Source: Mycetocola_B reblochoni (GTDB taxonomy: Bacteria; Actinomycetota; Actinomycetes; Actinomycetales; Microbacteriaceae). From it: a DNA stretch of 20,523 nt. Positions 14,472-20,523 of this stretch are shown here, piece after piece. Both the position numbers and the translations under genes were made by a program. The stretch's first letter is position 1. Every line of letters begins with the position of its first letter. The DNA lies in NCBI RefSeq assembly GCF_003667525.1, contig NZ_RCUW01000021.1, positions 1-20,523 on the forward strand. Direction: 5' to 3'. The notes below the pieces were generated by a model. That model did not search any database. It had not been told where the DNA came from and worked only from the letters and a program-made list of their open reading frames with translations.

Positions 14472-15118
14472 CGTTCTGATGCCTCCGTGATCGTGGGGGT
14501 GAGGCTGCTGGCGAGTTCGGCGAACTCGTCGTCGGGTGCGGTTCCGACGAGCACGAAGGTGCTGCCGCCCCCGTCCGCGACCATGCCGTACTCGGCGTTG
14601 CCGACGTCGTCGGTGCTGTCGCGGTTGTCGTAGACCGTCCACGTGACGCCGTCGATCGTGACGGTGGTGTCCGCTGCGGTGTTGGCCAGCTGCTGGGCGA
14701 CCCAGCTCGGGTTGGCGTCGAGCCCCTGCGCCAGTCCGATGTACTCGTCCGACGGGGTGAGGAATCCGATCTGCCAGCTGCTGACGCCGTCGGCCGTGCT
14801 CGTGCGGATCTCCGCGTAGTTCGACCGCCACCCCTCGGGCAGCGACGGGGCCGCCAGGCGCTGCTCGTGGTCGGACTGGGCGTTCTGCGCCAGGGCGGTG
14901 TAGTCGACGTCGCGGTGGCGGGGGGTGTCGTTCCTCGGCACGATCATCACGATCACGAGCACCAGCCCGAGCGTGACCAGCAGCGAGTAGACGAGGTTGC
15001 TCAGCGTCTTGCGCATGCGGTACTTGCGGGAGTCCTCGGCCTTGCGCTCCGCCGTCTCCTCCGGGGTCTCCGGGCGGCCGAGCTCGGCGACGACCCGGGG
15101 CTCGCTGGTCTTACTCAT
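14468..15118 (-). CDS. DUF4245 single-pass membrane protein
   Basis: The 216-residue protein has a charged cytoplasmic N-terminus (1-35), one membrane segment (about 42-61, after RMRKTLSNLVYS) and an extracytoplasmic domain of about 150 residues. This domain contains SLPEGWRSNYAE, SSWQIGFLTPSDEYIGLAQ and GVTWTVYDNR. That pattern fits the actinobacterial DUF4245 family, which is commonly found beside xseA/xseB and fum; no function is known. The ATG at 15118 overlaps the xseB stop by 8 nt (ATGAGTAA), with a GGAG 10 nt upstream inside xseB. An upstream in-frame start at 15157 would overlap xseB further and adds no conserved sequence. Confidence 0.82.
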   Translation of the reverse strand: MSKTSEPRVVAELGRPETPEETAERKAEDSRKYRMRKTLSNLVYSLLVTLGLVLVIVMIVPRNDTPRHRDVDYTALAQNAQSDHEQRLAAPSLPEGWRSNYAEIRTSTADGVSSWQIGFLTPSDEYIGLAQGLDANPSWVAQQLANTAADTTVTIDGVTWTVYDNRDSTDDVGNAEYGMVADGGGSTFVLVGTAPDDEFAELASSLTPTITEASER

Positions 15119-15350
15119 CGCCGTTCGGCTCCGCACCGGCGCGCTCGCTCCTGGCACGGTCGAGCCGGTCGCGCGCCCCGATCAGCCAGTGCTCGCATCG
15201 CTGGGCCAGCGCCTCGCCGCGCTCCCAGAGGGCGAGCGACTCCTCGAGGGTGGTCTGGCCCTGTTCGAGGCGGGAGACGACGGCCACCAGCTCATCCCTG
15301 GCCTGCTCGTAGCTGAGCTCGCCGACGTCGGAGGTGCGGGGTTCTGCCAT
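15111..15350 (-). CDS. xseB: Exodeoxyribonuclease VII small subunit
   Basis: The 79-residue protein is the helical small subunit that assembles in several copies on XseA to form exonuclease VII, a bidirectional single-strand DNA exonuclease. LSYEQARDELVAVVSRLEQG, then TTLEESLALWERGEALAQRCE is the conserved family core. The ATG at 15350 has AGGA 8 nt upstream, overlapping the xseA stop codon. The in-frame ATG at 15359 lacks such a site. The gene begins 10 nt after xseA and overlaps the DUF4245 gene by 8 nt. Normal length. Confidence 0.93.
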   Translation of the reverse strand: MAEPRTSDVGELSYEQARDELVAVVSRLEQGQTTLEESLALWERGEALAQRCEHWLIGARDRLDRARSERAGAEPNGDE

Positions 15351-15360
15351 GGTGTTCATC

Positions 15361-16608
15361 CTAGTCGTCGCGGGAATCGGGAACGGCGGGCGCGGACGCG
15401 GCCGGGCCGAGCGAGCGGGCGGCGAGGCGCCCGCCGGAGAGGGACACGACCAGCTCGCGACCGTCGGGCGCGTCGGACGGAGTCCGGACGACGCCGCCGT
15501 CGGCGCCCTGGACGATCGCGTAGCCGCGATCGAGCGTGGCACGGGGGGAGAGCGCACGCATCTGTGCGCAAAGCCGCTCGACCAGGGCGAGCTCGTCGCC
15601 CACCCGTCTGACCGCGAGCTCGTCACCGCGGGCGACGAGCATCGTCAGCTCCTGGGAGCGCTGGTCGACGATCCATCCGCCGTCGACGAGCACGGGCCTG
15701 CTGCGCAGCTGCTGGATGCGCTCCTGCTCGTTCTGGATGAGCGAGGTCACTCGCTGGGACAGGCGGCTCCTGGCCTGGTCGACGCGGAGGAGCTCCTCCG
15801 CCAGGTCGGGGACGACGCGTTTGGCCGCGTCGGTGGGCGTCGACGCGCGCAGATCGGCGACCTCGTCGAGCAGGGGGCGGTCGGCCTCGTGGCCGATCGC
15901 GGAGACGACGGGGGTCGTCGCCGCGGCGACCGCGCGGAGGATGCGTTCGTCGCTGAAGCCGAGGAGGTTCTGGAAGTCGCCCCCACCCCTGGCGATGATG
16001 ATGACCTCGACCGCGGGGTCGGCGTCGAGCGTCGCCAGGGCGCTCAGCACCTCGGGCACGGTGCGCTCTCCCTGCACGGCGGCGTGAACGGTCCGGAAGC
16101 GCACGTGGGGCCAGCGGAGCTGGGCGTTGCGGAGGACGTCCTTCTCGGCGTCGGAGTCCTTGCCCGTGATCAGGCCGATGGTGCCGGGGAGGAACGGGAG
16201 GCGCTTCTTGCGCTCGGGGGCGAACAACCCCTCGGCACCGAGCTGCGCCCTCAGCTGCTCGATGCGCTCCAGCAGGGCGCCGAGCCCGAGCTGCTTCATC
16301 TGCATCACCTGGACGGTGAGTGTCCCGCCCTTGACCCAGTAGTTGACCTTGACCAGCGCGACCACCCGATCGCCCTGCGAGAGCGTGGCCGGCAGCTTGG
16401 ACCTGACGGAGGACCAGATGGTGAAGCTCACCGTGGCGTCCTGCTCGAGGTCCTTGAGCTTGCCGTAGACGTTGCCGCCGGAGACGCCCCACTGGGTGAT
16501 CTCGCCCTCGATCCAGATCGTGCCGAGGCGGTCGATGTACTCGCGCAGCCGTGCGCCGAGCTCGGCTACGGGCCAGGGCGCCTCCATGGTGGCGGGCTGC
16601 GGGCTCAT
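15361..16608 (-). CDS. xseA: Exodeoxyribonuclease VII large subunit
   Basis: The 415-residue catalytic subunit of exonuclease VII degrades single-stranded DNA from both ends to short oligonucleotides. An N-terminal OB-fold (about 10-105, with IWIEGEITQW and NVYGKLKD) precedes the nuclease core. The core has ITGKDSDAEKDVL, IIIARGGGDFQNLLGF and the conserved GHEADRPLLD, ahead of a long coiled-coil stretch that binds XseB. The ATG at 16608 has GAGGAG 5 nt upstream on the minus strand; the frame is open to 16677 but lacks homology there. It is the first gene of the five-gene minus-strand operon ending in fumC. Confidence 0.95.
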   Translation of the reverse strand: MSPQPATMEAPWPVAELGARLREYIDRLGTIWIEGEITQWGVSGGNVYGKLKDLEQDATVSFTIWSSVRSKLPATLSQGDRVVALVKVNYWVKGGTLTVQVMQMKQLGLGALLERIEQLRAQLGAEGLFAPERKKRLPFLPGTIGLITGKDSDAEKDVLRNAQLRWPHVRFRTVHAAVQGERTVPEVLSALATLDADPAVEVIIIARGGGDFQNLLGFSDERILRAVAAATTPVVSAIGHEADRPLLDEVADLRASTPTDAAKRVVPDLAEELLRVDQARSRLSQRVTSLIQNEQERIQQLRSRPVLVDGGWIVDQRSQELTMLVARGDELAVRRVGDELALVERLCAQMRALSPRATLDRGYAIVQGADGGVVRTPSDAPDGRELVVSLSGGRLAARSLGPAASAPAVPDSRDD

Positions 16609-16650
16609 CGGTGCTCCTCTAGACTGACCGCGGCGGACACCGCCGGAATG

Positions 16651-16668
16651 ATCGTTCTCGTCAACGAT
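16651..16668. promoter_or_regulatory. Dyad in the xseA / membrane-protein divergent region
   Basis: ATCGTT and AACGAT form perfect 6-bp arms around CTCGTC. The dyad lies 43 bp upstream of xseA and 81 bp upstream of the divergent gene, in sequence noticeably less GC-rich than its surroundings. On the minus strand TTGACG (16664-16659) could serve as a -35 box for xseA, but no good -10 box follows. It is a candidate operator only. Confidence 0.3.
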
Positions 16669-16748
16669 AACGGTCATCCGGCCCCCGATCGGACGAGCTC
16701 CGCCACTGTGCTCGGACGGCCCCGGACGGGCCGCTGTGAAGGAGAACC

Positions 16749-17369
16749 GTGCCGGAAGACGACAAGAGACCAGAGCCGGAGTTCGGCGTCTACGCGACGC
16801 CGGAGGAGCAGCGACGCCGGATGGGTCTACCCGCCGAGCCGGAGGCCGAGGCGTCGGCGCAGGGACAGGGCGTCCCCGGCACGGCGCAGGCGAGCGCCCC
16901 GCAGCGGCCGTCGGTTCGCCCCGGCCCCGCGGCGCTTCCCGGGACTCCGGCTCCCTTCAACTGGAACAGGGCGCTGACCTTCCTCCTGCTCGGAGTGGGG
17001 CTGTACGTCACCCTCACCTCGGTGCCCGGTCTCCTGGACCTCTACGGCACGTTCAGCGTCGTCGCCGAACAGCTCGGCGTCGACGGCGACACCGGCCTGG
17101 TCAACAGCCTCGGGCTGCGGATCATCGGCGTCGTCATCGCCCTGAGCTACATCGTCGGCTGGATCGCCGCGCTCTGGCTGTCGCTGCGGCGTCTGCGCCG
17201 CCAGGTGTCCAGCTGGTGGATCCCTCTCGTGATCGGTGTGGTGGTCACCGTGATCGTCTTCGCCCTTCTCATGGCGGCGATGCTCTCCCAGCCCGACTTC
17301 GTCACCACGCTCATGGATAGCGCGGTCGTCGTGCCGAGCGGCGTTCCGACCCCCTCGTCGACTCCCTGA
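16749..17369 (+). CDS. Three-pass membrane protein, probable DUF6264 family
   Basis: The 206-residue protein has a polar N-terminus containing PEFGVYATPEEQRRRMG, then a Pro/Ala-rich linker to about residue 72. Three membrane segments follow (about 76-96, 124-148 and 157-180), and the C-terminus is short and Ser/Thr/Pro-rich. The YATPEEQ-type N-terminal motif and topology resemble DUF6264, a family I associate with Microbacteriaceae; this is from memory and moderately sure. No function is known. The GTG at 16749 has a perfect AAGGAG 4 nt upstream (16739-16744). It is monocistronic, diverging from xseA and ending at a strong hairpin shared with fbaA. Confidence 0.72.
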   Translation: MPEDDKRPEPEFGVYATPEEQRRRMGLPAEPEAEASAQGQGVPGTAQASAPQRPSVRPGPAALPGTPAPFNWNRALTFLLLGVGLYVTLTSVPGLLDLYGTFSVVAEQLGVDGDTGLVNSLGLRIIGVVIALSYIVGWIAALWLSLRRLRRQVSSWWIPLVIGVVVTVIVFALLMAAMLSQPDFVTTLMDSAVVVPSGVPTPSSTP

Positions 17370-17387
17370 GCGGATCCGGGGCAGACG

Positions 17388-17431
17388 ACGGGGCCCGGTG
17401 GACGGTAGCGATACCGTGCACCGGGCCCCGT
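17388..17431. terminator. Long GNRA-capped hairpin between convergent genes
   Basis: Outer arms at 17388-17400 (ACGGGGCCCGGTG) and 17419-17431 pair over 13 bp without mismatch. After one G/G mismatch, inner arms at 17402-17407 (ACGGTA) and 17412-17417 pair over 6 bp and are closed by a GCGA tetraloop at 17408-17411. It starts 18 nt after the membrane-protein stop and lies 13 nt beyond the fbaA stop, so it can serve both strands. Confidence 0.85.
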
Positions 17432-17444
17432 GCCGTGGGTCGGG

Positions 17445-18470
17445 TCAGCGACCCGAGTGACCCGCGGAGCCCAGCTGCGTCGCGGACTCGACCACGCGCG
17501 CGGCCATCGCGGTCTCGGCCTTCTTGCCCCAGGCGCGGGGGTCGTAGACCTTCTTGTTGCCGACCTCGCCGTCGACCTTGAGGAACCCGTCGTAGTCGCG
17601 CAGCACGCTGTCGGCGACCGAGCGGCTGAAGGCGTACTGCGTGTCGGTGTCGATGTTCATCTTGATGACGCCGTTCGCGACGGCCTCGGAGATCTCCGCC
17701 TCCGTCGAGCCCGACCCGCCGTGGAAGACGAGGTCGAGCGGCTTGTCGCCGGTGCCGAACTCGGCCTTGAGGCCGTCCTGGATGTCCTTGAGCAGCTCGG
17801 GGCGGAGCCGGACGTTGCCCGGCTTGTAGACGCCGTGGACGTTGCCGAAGGTCAGCGCGGCCATGTAGCGGCCCTTCTCGCCGAGGCCGAGGGCCTTGAC
17901 CGTCTTCACCGCGTCGTCGAGCGTGGTGTAGAGGTGCTCGTTGATGTCGTGGCTGACACCGTCCTCCTCGCCGCCGACGACGCCGATCTCGACCTCGAGG
18001 ATGGCGTTGATCGCCCGCGTGCGCTCGAGCATCTCCTCGGCGATGGCGAGGTTCTCGTCGAGCGGGACGGCCGAGCCGTCCCACATGTGCGACTGGAAGA
18101 GCGGCTCGCGGCCGGCGGCGATCTCCTGCTCGCTGGCGGCGATGAGCGGACGGACGAAATCGTCGAGCGCGTTCTTCGGGCAGTGGTCGGTGTGCAGGGC
18201 GACGGTGACGGGGTAGTTCGCCGCGACCTCCCGCGCGAAGCGGGCGAAGGCGATGGCGCCGGTCGCGCGCGCCTTCACCGTGTGCCCGGCGAAGTAGTCG
18301 GCACCGCCGGTGGTGACCTGGATGATGCCGTCGGAGCCGGCCTCGGTCAGTCCCTGCAGGACGGCGTTCAGCGTCTGAGAGCTCGAGACGTTGAACGCTG
18401 GGTAGGCGAAGCCGGACCGCTTGGCGGTGTCGAGCATCTCGGCGTACTGGTCTGGGGTAGCCACGGGCAT
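17445..18470 (-). CDS. fbaA: Class II fructose-bisphosphate aldolase
   Basis: The 341-residue zinc enzyme cleaves fructose 1,6-bisphosphate to DHAP and glyceraldehyde 3-phosphate. ALHTDHCP places the catalytic D95 and zinc ligand H96. Further motifs are EVEIGVVGGEEDG, FGNVHGVYKPG and VFHGGSGS (the other zinc histidines), and NIDTDTQYAF (substrate phosphate binding). This is the long, E. coli-like subtype. The ATG at 18470 has AAGGAG 7 nt upstream on the minus strand. It is transcribed alone, divergent from the kinase gene, and ends at the long hairpin. A housekeeping enzyme with no anomalies. Confidence 0.96.
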   Translation of the reverse strand: MPVATPDQYAEMLDTAKRSGFAYPAFNVSSSQTLNAVLQGLTEAGSDGIIQVTTGGADYFAGHTVKARATGAIAFARFAREVAANYPVTVALHTDHCPKNALDDFVRPLIAASEQEIAAGREPLFQSHMWDGSAVPLDENLAIAEEMLERTRAINAILEVEIGVVGGEEDGVSHDINEHLYTTLDDAVKTVKALGLGEKGRYMAALTFGNVHGVYKPGNVRLRPELLKDIQDGLKAEFGTGDKPLDLVFHGGSGSTEAEISEAVANGVIKMNIDTDTQYAFSRSVADSVLRDYDGFLKVDGEVGNKKVYDPRAWGKKAETAMAARVVESATQLGSAGHSGR

Positions 18471-18535
18471 GGTGAAGCTCCTTCGGAGTGACGGCTCGGC
18501 GCGTCCGTGCTCCGGCGCGCAGATGAGATGGCTTC

Positions 18536-18541
18536 AGTCTA
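18536..18541 (-). promoter_or_regulatory. Candidate -10 box for fbaA
   Basis: TAGACT on the minus strand lies 65 nt before the fbaA ATG, predicting a leader of about 60 nt that contains the AAGGAG site. No clear -35 box is seen at 17 bp. Confidence 0.4.
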
Positions 18542-18581
18542 GGGAATCGCCGGGGCGGGGTGGGGATGCCACTCGTCGCGG

Positions 18582-18595
18582 AATCCTATAGGATT
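18582..18595. promoter_or_regulatory. 14-bp palindromic operator candidate upstream of the DhaK-DhaL gene
   Basis: AATCCTATAGGATT is a perfect palindrome in otherwise GC-rich DNA, 33 nt before the ATG. It contains TATAGG and TAGGAT, either of which could be the -10 box, so a bound repressor would block RNA polymerase. Its size and symmetry suit a GntR-type regulator. No regulator gene is in the window. Confidence 0.6.
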
Positions 18596-18628
18596 ACAGG
18601 ACCCCGATCAGTGACCAAGGAGAGCGCA

Positions 18629-20347
18629 ATGACGCGACTGTTTAACGAACCCGCCGACTTCGCCGACGAGATGATCGCGGGCTTCGTCGCCGCGGCCTCG
18701 CGGTGGGTCCAGGCCGCACCGGGCGGAGTCGTGCGCTCCACCCGCGCGCCCGAGCCGACCGTCTCACTCGTGGTCGGCGGCGGCAGCGGGCACTATCCGG
18801 CCTTCGGCGGGCTCGTCGGACCGGGCCTCGCCCACGGCGCCGCGATGGGCAACCTCTTCGCCTCGCCCTCGGGAACGCAGGTCTACAACGTCGCCAAGCG
18901 CACGGAGCAGGGCAGGGGGATCCTGCTCAGCTACGGGAACTACGCCGGCGACGTGCTGCACTTCGGCCAGGCTCAGGACCGGCTGCGGGCCGAGGGCCAC
19001 GACGTCCGCACGGTGCTCGTCACCGACGACATCTGGAGCGCGCCGGCCGACCAGATCGAGAAGCGCCGCGGCATCGCCGGCGACCTCGTCGTGTTCAAGG
19101 TCGCCGGGGCGGCGGCCGAGGCCGGGCACGACCTCGACGCCGTCGAGGAGCTCGCCCGGAGGGCCAACGCCAGGACGCGCTCCTTCGGCGTCGCGTTCTC
19201 CGGCTGCACCCTGCCCGGAGCGGACGAGCCGCTGTTCACCGTTCCGGAGGGCCGCATGGCGGTCGGACTGGGCATCCACGGCGAGCCGGGCATCGACGAG
19301 ACCGACATCCCGACGGCGAACGAGCTGGCGGAGATGTTCGTGGAGAAGCTGCTGACCGAGCTGCCCGAGGGCGTCACCGTCGCCGGCTCCCGTGTCGTGC
19401 CGCTGCTCAACGGCCTCGGCTCGGTGAAGTACGAGGAGATGTTCGTCGTGTTCAAGCGCGTGAGCGAGCTGCTCGGCGAGGCCGGCGTCACCGTCGTCGA
19501 GCCGGAGGTCGGCGAGCTGTGCACGAGCTTCGACATGGCGGGCGTCTCGCTCACCCTGTTCTGGCTGGACGAGCAGCTCGAGGAGTTGTGGTCGGCTCCG
19601 GCCGACAGCTCGGGGTTCCGCAAGGGCAGCGTCGCCCCGCAGCTCGTCGCCGAAAAGGTCGATGCCGAGGAAGAGGCGGAGGCCATTGCGGTGGCCTCGG
19701 AGGAGTCCCGCGCGCTGGCGGCGACCGTCCTCGCCGCGCTCGACGCGGTCGTCGACGTGGTCGACGCGAACGCCGAGGAACTGGGCCGGATCGACAGGAT
19801 CGCCGGTGACGGCGACCACGGCATCGGCATGCAGCGCGGCTCCCACGCCGGGCGCGACGCCGCTCGCGGGGTCGTCGCGGCCGGAGCCGGCGCGCAGACG
19901 ACGCTCAACCGTGCGGCCGAGGCGTGGTCGGACCGGGCCGGGGGCACCTCCGGCGCGATCTGGGCCGAGATCCTCCGCTCCCTCGGGGCCGAGCTCGGCG
20001 ACGAGTCCGCGGCGGATGCCGCGACCGTCGCTCGCGGCGTGGTCGCGGCCAGCGACGCGGTGATGGCGTTCGGCAAGGCCAAGCCGGGGGACAAGACGAT
20101 GGTGGATGCGATCGTGCCGTTCGCCGAGACGCTCGCGGCGGAGGTCGCCTCGGGCGCCGAGACCGTCGCCGCCTGGACGACCGCGGCGGCCGCCTCCGAG
20201 GACGCCGCGGACAAGACCGCGGACCTCACGGCTAAACTCGGACGTGCACGGTCCCACGGCGACAAGTCGCAGGGGACCCCCGATCCCGGAGCGATCTCGT
20301 TCGCCCTGATCGTGGCGGCGGTCCTCCCGGTGCTGGCCGCGAGCTGA
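18629..20347 (+). CDS. DhaK-DhaL fusion kinase (dihydroxyacetone / erythrulose kinase family)
   Basis: The 572-residue ATP-dependent ketose kinase has a DhaK substrate domain (about 1-335), a linker, and a DhaL nucleotide domain (about 365-572). In DhaK, H217 in GIHGEPG is the histidine that binds the substrate carbonyl covalently, and GNYAGDVLHF supplies the catalytic aspartate. In DhaL, D389, D394 and D396 (IDRIAGDGDHG) hold Mg-ATP, with GGTSGAIW, GDKTMVDA and DPGAISF following. GSGHYPAFGG replaces the GSGHEPAHAG of true dihydroxyacetone kinases, a form I associate with erythrulose kinases (DerK/LerK). The ATG at 18629 has AAGGAG 6 nt upstream. An RpiB-like isomerase follows after 49 nt, which supports tetrose catabolism. 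Dihydroxyacetone remains possible. Confidence 0.88.
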   Translation: MTRLFNEPADFADEMIAGFVAAASRWVQAAPGGVVRSTRAPEPTVSLVVGGGSGHYPAFGGLVGPGLAHGAAMGNLFASPSGTQVYNVAKRTEQGRGILLSYGNYAGDVLHFGQAQDRLRAEGHDVRTVLVTDDIWSAPADQIEKRRGIAGDLVVFKVAGAAAEAGHDLDAVEELARRANARTRSFGVAFSGCTLPGADEPLFTVPEGRMAVGLGIHGEPGIDETDIPTANELAEMFVEKLLTELPEGVTVAGSRVVPLLNGLGSVKYEEMFVVFKRVSELLGEAGVTVVEPEVGELCTSFDMAGVSLTLFWLDEQLEELWSAPADSSGFRKGSVAPQLVAEKVDAEEEAEAIAVASEESRALAATVLAALDAVVDVVDANAEELGRIDRIAGDGDHGIGMQRGSHAGRDAARGVVAAGAGAQTTLNRAAEAWSDRAGGTSGAIWAEILRSLGAELGDESAADAATVARGVVAASDAVMAFGKAKPGDKTMVDAIVPFAETLAAEVASGAETVAAWTTAAAASEDAADKTADLTAKLGRARSHGDKSQGTPDPGAISFALIVAAVLPVLAAS

Positions 20348-20396
20348 GCGGCCCCCTGTTCCTGTTGTGAAATCAGTTCGATGAAGGAGACGTGCG

Positions 20397-20523
20397 ATGG
20401 CTGAGAAGCTTCGTCTGGTGATCGGTTCGGATGATGCCGGTTTTGGGTACAAGGAGATCGTGAAGGGGATGGTGCAGGACGAGGGTCTTGTGGCGTCGCT
20501 GGTGGATGTGGGCGTGGATGCGG
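20397..20523 (+). CDS. RpiB/LacAB-family sugar-phosphate isomerase, N-terminal fragment (cut by window edge)
   Basis: The 42 visible residues include LVIGSDDAGFGYKEIV, the opening of the RpiB fold. Classic RpiB has SDHAG; here the histidine is aspartate (SDDAG), which I associate with the branch that includes erythrulose-phosphate isomerases rather than ribose 5-phosphate isomerase proper. The ATG has AAGGAG 7 nt upstream, in the 49-nt gap after the kinase. Codon use differs from the rest of the window: 12 of 42 codons end in T (GGT, GAT, CTT, TTT, CGT, GCT), which is rare in the neighbouring genes. The truncation is by the window edge. Together with the kinase it probably forms an isomerisation-phosphorylation pair for a C3-C4 sugar. 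Confidence 0.75.
   Translation, partial: MAEKLRLVIGSDDAGFGYKEIVKGMVQDEGLVASLVDVGVDA

Noticed and set aside
18764..20452. 562-codon minus-strand frame opposite the kinase
   Set aside because: The DhaK-DhaL protein on the other strand has every catalytic motif; the antisense frame has none.

Overview
The window is a high-GC stretch with dense GTG/ATG-started genes, very strong G/C bias at third codon positions, a mycothiol-pathway enzyme (Mca) and small families typical of Actinomycetota (DUF4307, DUF4245, and a probable DUF6264 protein). This points to an actinobacterium, most likely Microbacteriaceae. The family assignment is inference from gene content and order; no rRNA or other marker is present.

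Layout. At 1-124 is one end of an IS5-type insertion sequence (transposase N-terminus, minus strand), just upstream of lemA-htpX (204-1724). A YcaQ/AlkX-like DNA glycosylase (2988-1759, minus) converges on htpX. It diverges from an AI-2E-family permease that overlaps the threonine ammonia-lyase gene ilvA by 4 nt (3048-5542). A hairpin separates ilvA from the convergent greA and DUF4307 genes (5621-6625, minus). Divergent from these is mca plus a small membrane protein (6719-7983), facing a hemolysin-III/PAQR-like protein (8884-8087). Next come a cis-prenyltransferase (9038-9823), a PIN-PhoH protein (10083-11447) and an orphan prepilin peptidase (11582-12142).

A tandem 16-bp repeat and a hairpin then precede a tightly packed minus-strand operon read from 16608 to 12371: xseA-xseB-DUF4245-beta-carbonic anhydrase-fumC. 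A DUF6264-like membrane protein (16749-17369) converges on class II aldolase fbaA (18470-17445) across a long GNRA-capped hairpin. The window closes with a DhaK-DhaL fusion kinase under a 14-bp palindromic operator candidate, followed by a truncated RpiB-like isomerase. That pair suggests tetrose (erythrulose) or dihydroxyacetone catabolism feeding DHAP or tetrose phosphate to the adjacent aldolase and the pentose pathway.

The order greA / DUF4307 / mca / small membrane protein / hemolysin-III / Z-prenyltransferase / phoH2 / fum / DUF4245 / xseB / xseA resembles the Rv1080c-Rv1108c region of Mycobacterium tuberculosis as I recall it. The central part is therefore probably an ancient actinobacterial backbone, while the two window edges (IS end; kinase and isomerase) look accessory. 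I see no defence system, phage, CRISPR array or RNA gene. The more interesting signals are small: recurring leaderless promoter-start arrangements, a short ORF overlapping phoH, the repeats, and the compositionally distinct isomerase.
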